Of a stretch of 64,000 nucleotides of DNA, positions 23,945-34,655 are shown in pieces (position 1 is the stretch's first letter; each line of letters begins with the position of its first letter). The translations under genes and the position numbers were made by a program. The notes under the pieces are model-generated. The model saw only the letters and a list, made by a program, of their open reading frames with translations, was not told the DNA's origin and did not search any database. The stretch comes from Aldrovandia affinis (taxonomy: Eukaryota; Chordata; Actinopteri; Notacanthiformes; Halosauridae): assembly GCA_029706075.1 (NCBI GenBank), contig JAINUG010000031.1, positions 3,703,001-3,767,000 of the forward strand, read 5' to 3'.

Positions 23945-24365
23945 TACAGGCTGACACAAAGGATCGCACATCCTTATCCCTGGTAGGCCACCAGAATCAT
24001 CTCAAACATTTCAGTGTCCTGGTGGTGGAGCATCAGGCTTTAGGTTCTTGGAACCCGGGTGATAAGAGAGAGTGAAGATGAAGCGGTTGAAAAAGAGACT
24101 AAATGTAGGCTAAAATCTTGTGATCAGTCCAAACCACAAAAGGATGTTCAGCCCCCTCAAGCCAGTGCCTCCACTCCTCAAGAGCCAGCTTCACGGCTAA
24201 GAGTTCCCGGTTGCCGATGTCATAGTTACTCTCAGTGGGGGAAAGACGATGGGAGGAGACGGCACAAGGGTGAAGCTTTTGGTCCCGAATGGCTCGCTGG
24301 GACAGGATGGATTCTACTCCGACATCAGAGGTGTCCACTTCCACAATAAAGAGTAGTAGCCAAGG
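23945..24365 (-). pseudogene. Gypsy RNase H and integrase start
   Basis: From about 24350 on the minus strand: [58 protein letters not shown], then after a stop the FTLSYHPGSKNLKPDA segment and, in another frame, FWWPTRDKDVRSFVSACT, which is the second half of the integrase zinc-binding region. It breaks off near 23945. Several stops and frame changes make it nonfunctional. Confidence 0.87.
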
Positions 24366-24812
24366 TGTTTTCTGGACACCTCGCCCCGTGCAGCATACTC
24401 GGTAGGCACTGGGCTCAAGTCGGGGGAAACAACTGGCTTGGGAGAGGAGTGCTTGCATTGATAAGGGTGGGTAGGAACACAGTTAGCTGAGCAATTATGA
24501 ACCCATTCACTCAGGATGCCCATTATGCAGTCAATGTGGGGGTTATGGCTAGCTAGCCAGGGGTAGCCAAGGATGAGAGGGTGCTCAGGTGACTCAAGAA
24601 GAAAAAGCTGCATGGTTTCCTCATAGTTGGCCCCGATGCGCAGTCGAAGTGGAGCAGTGATGAAGTGGACTCTGCCAGAACCAAGAGGTCTGCCGTCCAG
24701 TGTTGAAACTTGAAAGGGGCTGGTTGAACTTGGCGTAGGGGACCCTCCAAAGACGTGTTCGATTGATATCCACAAAATATCCCGCTGCCCCAGAGTCCTG
24801 GACTTCACGCTG
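24366..24812 (-). pseudogene. Gypsy protease region
   Basis: The minus-strand frame at 24314-24808 contains a retropepsin-like region ending in PLILGYPWLASHNPHIDC, the usual C-terminal protease signature of Gypsy elements, followed by the protease-RT linker ([12 protein letters not shown]). Sequence then jumps to RNase H near 24365. Confidence 0.8.
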
Positions 24813-24924
24813 TTGGTTGTTCCCTAAGAGGGTAGAAGGCAGCAGTACTCAGGAGATGGGCAGGAAGTGATGTGGATTTGGCTCATCAGGATTTTCCCAT
24901 CTCCTAACGAGCCACGACCTTTCC

Positions 24925-25449
24925 CCACAGCTCAGGACAGGCTCTGCGAAAATGACCAGAAACCCCACAATAAAGGCAGCACCTCTCACGCATCCTCCGG
25001 TTGCGCTCCTGCTGGGAGAGGTGGGTTCTGCCCAACTGTATGGGCTATGTGGCCATATTCCGCCATGCTGCGAGAGCCCTGGTGAAGTTCAAGAAGCCTC
25101 TTCGCCACCTCCCGGCCACTCACAGGATGGTCAAAAACTCTCCTCACCTCGCTGGTGAAAGATTGGAGATCCCTGCTGCTCCCAGACTGCTGTAGCCCAA
25201 GCCAGGGCCTTACCTGAGAGCAGTGATAATGTACGCTACCCTGGAGCGGTCCGTCGGGAACGTAGAGGGCTGGAGCTTGAAAATCAGGAAGCACTGAGTC
25301 AGGAACCCCCAACACTTGCCTGGATAGCCGTCGTACCTCTCAGGAACTGGCAAGCGTGGTTCCCTGGTACTGGAGCTAATGGATGCTGGAGGAGTAGGAG
25401 GGACAGGGTTGTGTGGTGGCTGTGGGGGTTGAAGCCGTTGAATTACCAT
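24925..25449 (-). pseudogene. Gypsy gag with CCHC zinc knuckle
   Basis: The frames at 25210-25449 and 24986-25315 (minus) form a capsid-like gag: [20 protein letters not shown], then [20 protein letters not shown] and [14 protein letters not shown]. Downstream at about 24938-24979 a CX2CX4HX4C knuckle is encoded ([14 protein letters not shown]). Gag packages the element RNA. A frameshift separates the two capsid frames. Confidence 0.85.
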
Positions 25450-25559
25450 GGTAAGGGACTGCAGAGCTTCAGAGACATTCCGCAGCAGTTGTTGTTGCTC
25501 CCCTAAAAAGGCGCCTTGGTTAGCCAGAGCTATGCAGAAATGCTCCGCCCTCTGTCTAA

Positions 25560-25968
25560 CTAGAACAATGCAGAGAGATGGGACCCAGGCACAGAGACAA
25601 AGCCAGAGGCAGCAATAAAATAAACTGAATGTTTATTCAACAAGACGGAACTAACAAGAACAAAACTCACAATGGGAAGAAAATAAACTAAATAAAATAA
25701 AACACTTACACAAATCAAACACGAGTAGTACGAAAAAAGCTCAGAATGGTAACACTGACTAGTAAACACAGGGAAGAACAATACAGGTGGCTTACATAAT
25801 GGCAGGAAAACATGGCACAGGTGGAAAGGCTCAAGATAATGAAACAAGACACAGGTGGAAACACTCAAAACAATAGAACAAATAACCAATAAAATAATGA
25901 AACAATTAAGGAACACAAAAGTCCAATACCGTCCTCTTCTGGCGAGCAGGAGCAGGCGAACCGTTACA
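25560..25968 (-). repeat. 5' LTR of the nested Gypsy element
   Basis: On the minus strand it starts TGTAACGGTTCGCC (25968) and contains AATAAACATTCAGTTTATTT near its end, a poly(A)-signal region. The inner boundary is placed near 25560 and is approximate. Confidence 0.65.
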
Positions 25969-26039
25969 TTAAATGCTGATAAATCAGTAACTTTTTCCGG
26001 CGAAAAATAAAATAAAATGAGCTTGAAACAGTGAGGACA

Positions 26040-26225
26040 TGCGTTGTGCGTTGCACTGCGTACAAGCAATGACATTTTCACAAAGCTGGACACCAAACGG
26101 GTGGCGCTCGCCAATATTGGGTAAAATGAAAGGACTGAAGGCAAGAGTCTTACAAGTAGCACATCACGTTAATTTCACACACTGTATTATACACAGAGAG
26201 CTCTTAGAAGCACAGCACTCGTTCA
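26040..26225 (+). pseudogene. hAT transposase core fragment, opposite strand
   Basis: The plus-strand frame (26039-26263) contains MKGLKARVLQVAHHVNFTHC followed by IIHRELLEAQ, the conserved segment of ZBED-type hAT transposases (AP..ihwtHCiiHRe). It lies on the strand opposite to the BED/C-terminal remnant at the other side of the element. Confidence 0.75.
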
Positions 26226-26520
26226 AAATTGTTGTAAGCACCTCGGGGGAGGGGGGAGCATAGGGGTCGCGTCTCTACTGGGAGTCACGGGATGAAAAGT
26301 TTGAGAACCAAAATATTGTAGCCTACATACTCTGATTGTTAAAAGAAAATGGTAGGCTAACACATGAATTGTAGACCTATCATTTTTTATGTTATGCATA
26401 AATGCAATTATTGTTAAAAAAAGAAAGCATTTTATTGTCACAATTTTTTCTCACATTCTTGAAATCATCTGGCGACCCGCCAAACGGACTCCCACTTTGA
26501 GAACCACTGGTCTAGACCAC

Positions 26521-26815
26521 CAAAGTCCTCAGGTTTTCACAAAACTCTGGTGGCCAAGGTAATTGTAGATGTACCGCCTCCTCCGAGCCAGAACTCGCCA
26601 AGCCGTCAACTGTAACTCCAGTACACACAGAGCCACTCTTATACCCAGCGAGCTCATATCGGCTTCCCAACCCCCTCCCCAGACAGCCAACTGCTGCCCC
26701 CAAGCACTTCCGGCCAGAGCCGAGCAGATGCAGCCGGTGGAATCGAACCCTGGTCGCAGTGGGCAACATGCATCCTGTTGATGCTCTTGCCGCTACACCA
26801 CCCAGGAGGCCGCAC
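26521..26815 (-). repeat. SINE family B copy
   Basis: On the minus strand: a tRNA-like head (GGTGGTGTAGCGGCAAGAGC, B box GGTTCGATTCC), a long body and a tail with CTTGGCCACCAGAG. It shares the head phrase TTGCCCACTGCG and the body word GGAGGAGGCGG with the copies at 33158 and 51925. Confidence 0.72.
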
Positions 26816-26819
26816 AAAG

Positions 26820-27530
26820 GCAGCATTTTAATGGAGATTGTGAGTGCATCCCTGGATAAGGCATGCCAGCAGTTGTCTCGGTTGAAGTTCTGATTTAACG
26901 TGACAACAAATCTGAATTTCTGTTTAAACCCCAATGCATTGTCTGGCTTCTCTCATCATGGCGAAATCATCATCTTCCTGACGCTGCAATGTCTTTCAGT
27001 GTGCTTAAAGCTCATTTGCTCAGTAACATAATTCTTGTCCCATCAGCCACTGAGATCGTGCACATGCATGTGCATGTGTCTTTAAAAACCTAACACAGAC
27101 AGCATTATCGATGAGTCCATTTCATTTTACAAAAAACATTTATCTGAGATATGGGCAGATAAAAATGCAAAGAACATGGATGATCCCAACACCTGTGCTA
27201 GTACTTGGGATATGGGCAACATGAAAAACGATGTAGCGCCTGGCCCAAACTAATCATTTTAGTTGCATGCCGCGAACACCGAATCAGGTTATCTTTTAGC
27301 ATACAGATGGTACTCCAGATCAGCTGCCACTGTTTGCCCCCTGACCCACAAATAGCATGAATAAAAACCACAAAAAAAACAAAAAACCTGAGAGCTGTTC
27401 CTCCTCGTTCACTGAAACCTGATTATCCACTGCTCCACTTCAGGAAGCATATTTTTCTGTAGTTTTGGACAGAGTGCATGTGCACCATGAACAATAAGTT
27501 CACAAACAAATCAGATACCAGCTGCTTAGT
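26820..27530. other. Intergenic, no gene seen
   Basis: No supported feature. Confidence 0.4.
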
Positions 27531-27534
27531 CATG

Positions 27535-27965
27535 CTGCGCAATCTACAAACATACAAAGGACTGACCCCTCGATCCAGCTACACAATCCACAAACATAAA
27601 CAACACACCAAGCCCTCTGTTCAGAAACACTGTCCACAATTCCACAGCAAAGCCGCTCGCTTGCCGCAGCAATGAAATCCGCAAAATTAGCCCTGTAATC
27701 AAGCTACATGATCTACACAGTCCTTCTGCTGTGCTAAACAACACACCAACACAGTGCACCAGTCCCTCTATGGACAATCACACCCGTGAATTTACCCCAA
27801 TACACAATCCCAAAAACACATACATCAGTCCTCTTTCACAAAGCTATACAATATCCAAACACATGGATAATCCTATCCTTCTATTCAGCTACACAATTCC
27901 ACAACACAAGACCCGTATTGACCCTTTGTGCACAGCTTCAGGTTCCAGAATCAATCTACACTGAG
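27535..27965 (+). repeat. Degenerate tandem repeat with AGCTACACAATCCACAAACA motif
   Basis: The phrase AGCTACACAAT(T/C)CC plus CAAACACA recurs with changes at 27577, 27703, 27842 and 27887, mixed with repeats of CAGTCC(C/T)TCT. It looks like an old minisatellite with poorly kept spacing. Confidence 0.45.
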
Positions 27966-28150
27966 TGCACCCCACAGCCTATCTGCAGTCTCTCGGATTC
28001 ACCATACACACATTCAGTCTGGTGTGTCCAGTTAGACAGCAGGACTTTATTTACAACTACCGACAGTCACATCCTGGTGATATGTCCCTCTGAATCATAG
28101 TCGTACATGTATTACTAGTTATTAGTTGCATTTATTAAGCATGCAAAGTG

Positions 28151-28152
<2 letters not shown>

Positions 28153-28223
<71 letters not shown>

Positions 28224-28224
28224 G
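28153..28224 (+). repeat. Compound (CA)n(TA)n microsatellite
   Basis: About 50 bp of (AC)n directly followed by about 22 bp of (AT)n, then another short CA run to 28240. Confidence 0.95.
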
Positions 28225-28244
28225 CACACACACACGCACATACA

Positions 28245-29200
28245 CTATTACTTATTACTACCACCACGAAAACAAAAGGCATATATTTTCCTTGGGAACA
28301 TCAATGCCTCTTAAGTTCACCATAGAAATTAATAGCTCCAATTAAGATCGTGGAATTTCATTACATAAACTTGAACCAGTTGGTCACGGTATAACGGATT
28401 ATTCACGCACTGATTGACCAAGCACTGGGACGGCTTTTGGAGCAGGACACTGAAGCAAAACAACGGACAGTATATCAAAATGCCAAAACCTATTTCTGTG
28501 TTGTACAAATACAAACATGTAAATGAGTTGCAATTGTGTAGATCACAACCGTCTGGGAAAGAAAACCTAAATGGTCAAAACATCAAAGGCACAATCCTTA
28601 TTGCAACGCTCCTGAGTTCAACGTTAAATAATCATACTAAAAACAAACAACGCTGTCGATACAACACAACGCTATCGATACAATTTGTCAATGTAAAATA
28701 AATAAAGAAACAATACATATTTATTATAAACTGAACGACAACTGACAAGATCACTTAGTGAAGTTCGCCTTCGGTAGTGCAAAACAAACAAGAAAACGTG
28801 TTTCTTCAAACACTGAACTCACCCATTCCAAGACGCGTATAAATCCAAGAGGTAATTTTAGCACTCCAAATGATCCAACAGACACGATCTAAGAGTAAAA
28901 CGAAGAATACATTGTATTTGGTGGCAATGTTTACTTCATTTGAATATTTTCCTTACACTTTGCAGATATTCGAAGTAACCCATTTTCACAACGTACAAAC
29001 ACACATAATTTTCTCAGTCTGCCTACCTGGTTAGCAGTATCCATTTTTTTCAGCAATTGGTTAACTGTAAACTGAGCAATATATAGAGTAAACAGTACTA
29101 CAACGCTAACCTATCAAATTGATGTGCCAGTGTGTAGCGCTGCAACGGGGACTCTCGGCTCTAATTACTACTCCATACGGAAAGAGCCGAACGCCCGCGG
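28245..29200. other. Intergenic / possible upstream region
   Basis: AT-rich sequence without a supported exon, leading to the candidate promoter at 29205. Confidence 0.35.
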
Positions 29201-29204
29201 CTTG

Positions 29205-29378
29205 GTGAAAAATATAAAGCACCACGGAGACAGGCTGGGATTGGCTTTCCGGATATGAACGATAATTTCGGCATTTTGCTATTGGATAGCGTTGATATCT
29301 ATGTAGTTTATTGCTATCGGGAGTAAACTCAAACACTAGTTATTCGAGTCGGTATCGGTCGCGAGGGTTTCCGGAGAA
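29205..29378 (+). promoter_or_regulatory. Possible promoter of the 29379 exon
   Basis: An AAATATAAAG TATA-like box sits at about 29208-29217, in a locally GC-richer stretch, about 165 bp before the candidate ATG. This is a weak call based on position and motif only. Confidence 0.25.
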
Positions 29379-29517
29379 ATGGCCCAAAGGCAAACAGCAG
29401 AGGCAAAAGACGGGAGTGAAGGCATGACTGTTTTGCCCTTTGACTTGCTTCAGCACCGTTTAAAGTTCGCCTCTCGGGGCAAGCAATCGAAAGCATTGGC
29501 ATTATTTCGGCAGCAGG
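29379..29517 (+). CDS. Candidate first coding exon, unidentified protein
   Basis: An ATG at 29379 in a fair context (GGAGAAATGG) opens a frame of 46 codons plus one base that ends at a splice-donor-like G|GTAAAT (GT at 29518-29519). The predicted peptide contains MTVLPFDLLQHRLKFASRG and ends KALALFRQQ. It has the balanced amino-acid make-up of real coding sequence, unlike its AT-rich surroundings, and a TATA-like box lies upstream. I do not recognise the family and assign no function. A possible phase-compatible partner exon lies at 46220. It could also be a chance open frame. Confidence 0.35.
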
Positions 29518-29519
29518 GT

Positions 29520-30705
29520 AAATTCGAGGATTTACTTTGTAACTTGTATTTATGAAAACAAAGAAAGTAAGGAATTGACGTTGATAATTTGCATTGACGG
29601 TACCCGTGTACGCGCACCATCATGCATCCCTTACACTACTGTACTTAAATAAGTTTTTCAAATATCTTTAACAAAGAAAGACCCGAGGTGCACTTGTTTC
29701 TTGTTGATAACTTTACGCAATGGCAGAGAGCATAGGATTTAACTTTGGAGATAGGTAACCTTAAATAAAATAGATATCTATTGCATATAATCATATTTCT
29801 GATGTACCGCTCCGGCCGGTTTAAGGCGTTCAATATCTTAATAGGCTATTATGTGCACTCGGGTGTGGATGAAAACCTCGCGCACGTCTAAGCATTAGGT
29901 AATATTGACGCCCTTACCTTTTGGACATAGCACGATCTAACGGACAATGGTAAATTGGCTATTTCAGAGGAATACTTGTTGTGCATGGTCCTTTATTATT
30001 AACTTTCCATACCACAGCTATGTACTGTATTTGAAATGGGTTTTATGGAGACACATTGTACATCGCATTTGGAACACTGATGTATTTTATCTTGAGCTTG
30101 GAGTCCGGGGATGGGATCGCACCTCGTCACGAGGATAATCTTGATGTAATTGACAAAGGGAGAGAACACAGAATAAAACACAAAATAAAGGTTGGAGATG
30201 GGGAGGGGGAGTGATCGTGGAAAACAACAAGAGAGTAGAGGTGCCGTTATACCTGTAGGGAAAACACGTTTAGCAAGATAAGGTAATAACGCAAGGGGTT
30301 GTCTGAAAATGTAACTAATATTAGTCTGAAACTCCAATAACAGGAGTAAAACTGTTAGCAATCTATTTTATATTTAAACAGGTGAACTCAACTGATTCGT
30401 TTATTTCCTCCAAAGGTTGTTTAAATGTTTACAGCCTGTACATGTGTGGTATATGAGGTCATGACAATGATTGAAAATTGTTCAGTTAAGAGGATATTTC
30501 AGGTGCTGTTAATTTTAAGTCATGCCTTAGAGCATGAGAAAAAGTTAAAGCTTAGAAGCTGATATTGAATGACAGGCAGGAGCTTGGCATGTTCGCATGG
30601 GAGTGCTATCAGTGCATATGAGTTCAGTTTACCTAGAGTTGGATCTATGAGAGGAGGCCTGAGGCCCTGCCACTGGTCAGTAGATAAGTACTGGAACTGT
30701 ACAGA
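29520..30705. other. Intergenic or intron, no exon seen
   Basis: No supported feature. A (TA)n run occurs at 30707-30720. Confidence 0.4.
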
Positions 30706-30730
30706 TTGATATATATATATTCATAATGTA

Positions 30731-31228
30731 CAGGTAACTGCCAAAATAAAGGAAGCATCAACATAAAGTGTGTTAATAGGGTGTTGGGCCACCACGAGCC
30801 ACCCAAACAGCTTCAATGCACCTTGGTATAGATTCTACAAATGTCTGGAACTCTATTGGAGGGATGCAACACCATTCTTCCATGAGAAATTACATAATTT
30901 GGTGTTTTGTTGATGGTGGTGGAAAACGCTGTCTCAGGCGCTGCTCCAGAATCTCCCATAAGTGTTTAATTGAATTGATATCTGGTGACTGAGACAGCCA
31001 TGGCATATGTTTTACATCTTTTTCATGCTCATCAAACCATTCAGTGACCACTCGTGTCTTGTGGATGGGGGCATTGTCATCTTGGAAGAGACCACTCCCA
31101 TCAGGATAGAAATGCTTCACCATAGAATGAAGGTGAGCACTTATATTGGCTTTGTATTTATTGGTGTTTACCTTGCGCTCTAAGGGGTTGAGTGGAACTT
31201 AACCAGGCCAGGAAAATGCACTCCACAC
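30731..31228 (-). pseudogene. Tc1-like transposon fragment (C-terminal half)
   Basis: It begins after TA (30729-30730) with a terminal-repeat sequence CAGGTAACTGCCAAAATAAA. The minus strand encodes the last third of a Tc1-like transposase (30890-31123): the second catalytic Asp in LFQDDNAPIHKTRVV and SQSPDINSIKHLWEILE around the third acidic position. It breaks off near 31228, next to a LINE tail. The N-terminal half is missing. Confidence 0.88.
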
Positions 31229-31274
31229 TTAAATCTCTTTAAAATTATTAGTCAATAGATTTCATTTTCACAGC

Positions 31275-31725
31275 CAACCTCCTCATTGTACCTCATGTAC
31301 TTCATAAAAAAAGCGGTGAGAGTGCCTTCAGCTACTATGCCCCAAAACTTTGGAACACTCTCCCGCAGGACATTAGGATGGCAGACTCGGCTGGCATTTT
31401 TAAAAAACAGCTCAAAACATATCTTTTTAAACAAGCTTTTAAATGATTGATTTTATTTTATTTTATTTTATATACTTTTAATGTATTTTTCTTTTATGTA
31501 CCTGAAAGGTTTTTATCTATGCACTTTTTCTTTCCATGTACCTAAAAGGCTTTTAGCTATGCACTTAAATGCCTCTATTTATGCATTTTCAATTAAGATC
31601 ACCATCTTAATTTATCTCTGCTTTTTAATTAGATTTTATAATTGTGAAGCACTTTGAGCTGCATTTCATGTATGAAAGGTGCTATATAAATAAAGTTTAT
31701 TATTATTATTATTATTATTATTATT
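31275..31725 (+). mobile_element. L2-type LINE 3' end
   Basis: The plus strand reads GESAFSYYAPKLWNTLPQDI and IFKKQLKTYLFKQAFK before a stop (about 31443), the normal C-terminus of L2-clade ORF2. A 3' UTR follows that ends in CTATATAAATAAAGTTTATT and a (TTA)n tail to 31725, the typical 3' end of fish L2 copies. It is 5'-truncated. Confidence 0.88.
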
Positions 31726-31726
31726 T

Positions 31727-32730
31727 ATAATATTCACATCCTGGTATTTCACCAAGGTATTTCAACCTCAACTACGGTTATGGTTGTTGAGAATATGCTG
31801 TAAAAAGCGTCAGTAGAGAGCCTTGTCCCCATTGGGAAAGATTACAAAAGCGCATAGGGAAAGCATCATCCCAATGCAGATTCCTAGATGTGCCACAAAA
31901 CACCACCGCCCAACCCTCCTCCCATTCTAGGTGATATTTCAGTATGCATTCTAAATAAACCCTGTGACAACTGTGAGTCACTTAAGCCATAATGCTATGC
32001 AATGTGAAGAGGGAAATGTGTTTCGAAGAGTACGTCAAGCTCCAGCAACTAGATTGGAATACCAACTGATAAATGCTTTTATTTCGTTTTATTGCAATTT
32101 CCTTTGCAATTCTGTTGTAGTATTTCATATATCATTTCATATTATTTCACTTATGGTCCAAAATGAACTGTTAATACGATGCCTTTTTCTGAAGATTTTG
32201 CCATACATAGCCAGTCCAACGGAGGTTAAGCAATTTGTCATCTAATTAGCCAGCCGAAGCACGACAATGTGAGTTGGACTGTAAATTCTCTTCAGGCATA
32301 ATGATTGCGAGTAAGGAACGCGTCCTGAGTCTGCTACAGCGATGACAATTTGAATACAAATAAGTGAAAACTAGGCTGACAGCAGCTAATTTTACATCTC
32401 TTCTCACTCCCCCCATCCCCTTCCTGCCATGAATTCTCTGTCCCAATCAAGCCAGTGATTAAGAAACTGTGAGATCTGATCAGCAAATCTTCTCATCACA
32501 TGAAATCAGAAAGACTGACGGCCAAAAGAGGAGCGGTGCATACATAATGTGTCAGTATAATAGGATCGGCTTTTTCGTGATCTCAACCGCGCAATCGCTC
32601 AACTCCCCTGCCATTGTTGGTCTCCGCTGCTCATTTAAGTACAGCAACATATTAAACAGCATGTGCTCATTCACTTTTCCTGTGTCTGCACTCAGTATTG
32701 AATAATAAAGCAATGCAAGTTGGTTGGCCA
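31727..32730. other. Intergenic, no gene seen
   Basis: No supported feature. Confidence 0.4.
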
Positions 32731-32734
32731 CTGT

Positions 32735-33003
32735 GGCAGAAGAAACGTTTCGAGAGCATTTCTGGTTTGAATCCCAAGTAGGTCACCATTGTGCAAGGTA
32801 TTGTACCTGAAAACCTTCAACAAAATATCCAGCTGTATGAATGGGTAACATGTACAAATGTAAGTTATACAATGGCAATAATGATGATAATAATGAAAAT
32901 AATCCCCACTGGGGCCACATATACTGAAAATGTATGCATTCACTACTGTAAGTCGCTTTGGATAAAAGCGTCTGCTAAATGGCGTATATATTATATAATA
33001 CTA
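32735..33003 (+). repeat. Two truncated tRNA-type SINE pieces in tandem
   Basis: 32735-32875 matches the first SINE type (ATATCCAGCTGTATGAATGG). After a short GATAATAATGA microsatellite, 32905-33003 matches the second type (CCCACTGGGGCCACATATAC and the tail TTTGGATAAAAGCGTCTGCT). The second copy lacks its head. Confidence 0.8.
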
Positions 33004-33157
33004 AGCACTGAATGACAATGTCTGCTTAGCAAATATATACTCCATTTGAAAATGAAGGAGAGGACTGTATCTCACAAAAAGGACCAACAAAACCAGTGCC
33101 TACTTCCATCAGAAGTTACAGTTTCAATCATCTGGCCACATCCAAGTTTGCCTAAAT

Positions 33158-33527
33158 TTTGTCCGATTTTTTCCCCCTTTTGGTGGCCAATTGTACCCTC
33201 TATTAATTCAGTGCCCCCCCACAAACCTGCCATGTGCAACTACGGGAGCAGCCACTACCCAGGAACCAGCAGTGACGTGAACAGGCAAACCACCTCTTTC
33301 GAGACGGACTCCACCATGGTTCCGATAACCTCTGTACACATTATGTACGCATGGCAAGCCCGTGCCGGCTTCCCTCCCCCCTCCCTGGGGTGGATAGCCA
33401 ATTGCTGCCCCTTGAGCAGGACTCCCAGCCAGAGCCGGGCATCGAACCTCAGCCGCAGTGGGCAACTTGCACTCGGGGCAAGTGCCTTTACCGTTATGCC
33501 TCCCAGGAGCCCCTACATCCGAGTTTC
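33158..33527 (-). repeat. SINE family B, near full length
   Basis: On the minus strand: a tRNA-like head (GGAGGCATAACGGTAAAGGC; B box GAGGTTCGATGCCC), a body with GGCAGCAATTGGCTATCCAC and AGTCCGTCTCGAAAGAGGTG, and a tail ACAATTGGCCACCAAAAGGG followed by an A-rich end. It is the most complete copy of this family in the window. Confidence 0.78.
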
Positions 33528-33534
33528 CAAGTTC

Positions 33535-34653
33535 ACACGCTGCTAGAGATGAGAGAATCACCACGCCAGTGGACTGTGATCTTGAACAGACAGGGAGCTC
33601 ACACACTTACCCGCAGGCTAGCTGGCACACTCAACCACTCAAAGATGCCGACATAAAAAGGGGGAAAGGTCAAAGGTCATGTCGTATAATGTACATGTCA
33701 CCTCCAGGTGGTGTTATCTTTGTAGACTGGGATGTTAAAAACACCCTTCATGTTGCTGTTATAATGTACACAATTGCTATTATGAGAAGGCTATGACGAC
33801 CATTTTATACATTGAACTGTGTGTCAATTGTAAGAAGTGAAAATTGAATGAAGGCTTGATTAATAATGTTGGCCTCAGTCTAAAGAACAAGTCGAACCGT
33901 CATACTGTTCACATGCTAACAATGCTCTTTTAGATCAGTGTTTTAGCTGAAACGTCTGTCAATCATTCTCAGTGTCCAATGACAGCCCTATGGAGATCAG
34001 TGGGGCTGTTCTCAAAGGCAGAGTGTTCTATTATACCCCTCAGAAATACTGTTCATTTTGAAGAGGGCTGTATACCCCACAAGGTCATCTCTACCCCCTT
34101 CACCGCCACCCTTGTATGTGCACGACAGAAAGAAAGGCTTCAAATAGACACATGCACCAGCAGGGGTCTCAGCTGCAGCCAATCACCGCTCAGGGCTGTT
34201 TTCCTCTTTACAGATCAAGATCTCAAACAGCAAGAGGGGGCTAGGAAAATCCGCAGAACACACAAAACATGAGATTTGGCGTTAGGTGTGTGTGTGTGCG
34301 CACATGTGCATACGCCCCTGGTGTCACTAAGACCAGGAGAAAAGCTGCTATGGGTGAAGTCCACATAAGATATATGTGTGGCATGTAGGTCACACATATC
34401 TAATTAAACATTCCTGCAGACTCTTCTATCTTGAAACAGATTTGTATAACCCTTAACATCACATGAATCATTGTGCCAGTCCCCGTAAAGATGTTTCTGG
34501 ACGATGTAATGCGAAATATAACATCTGAGGGAATATGACTTGGACAGTGTGAATTTTCTAATTGGATGGCCGTGAGTTGAAATGGAGAGCCAGTGGAACT
34601 GTCTTAGCAGTGGGCAACCATTAGGTCTGTATGAAAACGATGTGAACGTGCAT
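33535..34653. other. Intergenic, no gene seen
   Basis: A short GT/GC run at 34287-34306. No supported exon. Confidence 0.4.
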
Positions 34654-34655
34654 AT

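Larger units (their letters stand above)
23945..25968 (-). mobile_element. Ty3/Gypsy retrotransposon fragment nested in hAT
   Basis: On the minus strand, in order: 5' LTR (25968 down to about 25560), gag, nucleocapsid zinc knuckle, protease, RNase H and the start of integrase. The polymerase domain is missing between protease and RNase H. The element is truncated inside integrase near 23945, so no 3' LTR remains. Confidence 0.87.
23052..26509. mobile_element. Composite hAT (Charlie-like) element carrying a Gypsy insertion
   Basis: It starts CAGTGGTTCTCAAACTTTTC and ends with the inverse (TTTGAGAACCACTG at 26496-26509). The flanks are the 8-bp duplication GTCTAGAC at 23044-23051 and 26510-26517. 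The 8-bp duplication and the CAGTGGTTCTCAA end are typical of hAT-Charlie elements. Inside are hAT transposase remnants on both strands (23290-23580 minus, 26040-26225 plus) and a minus-strand Gypsy element (about 23945-25968). A further hAT-end-like motif, AAAAGTTTGAGAACCA, sits near 26295-26311, so more than one hAT copy may be involved. Confidence 0.87.

Noticed and set aside
25560-26162. A 200-codon hydrophobic minus-strand frame that looks like a membrane protein
   Set aside because: It lies across the LTR of the nested Gypsy element and AT-rich hAT sequence; hydrophobicity comes from T-rich codons.
33046-33606. Long open frames (up to 166 codons) on both strands at 33.0-33.6 kb
   Set aside because: They lie in a SINE copy; the peptides are low-complexity and match no family.
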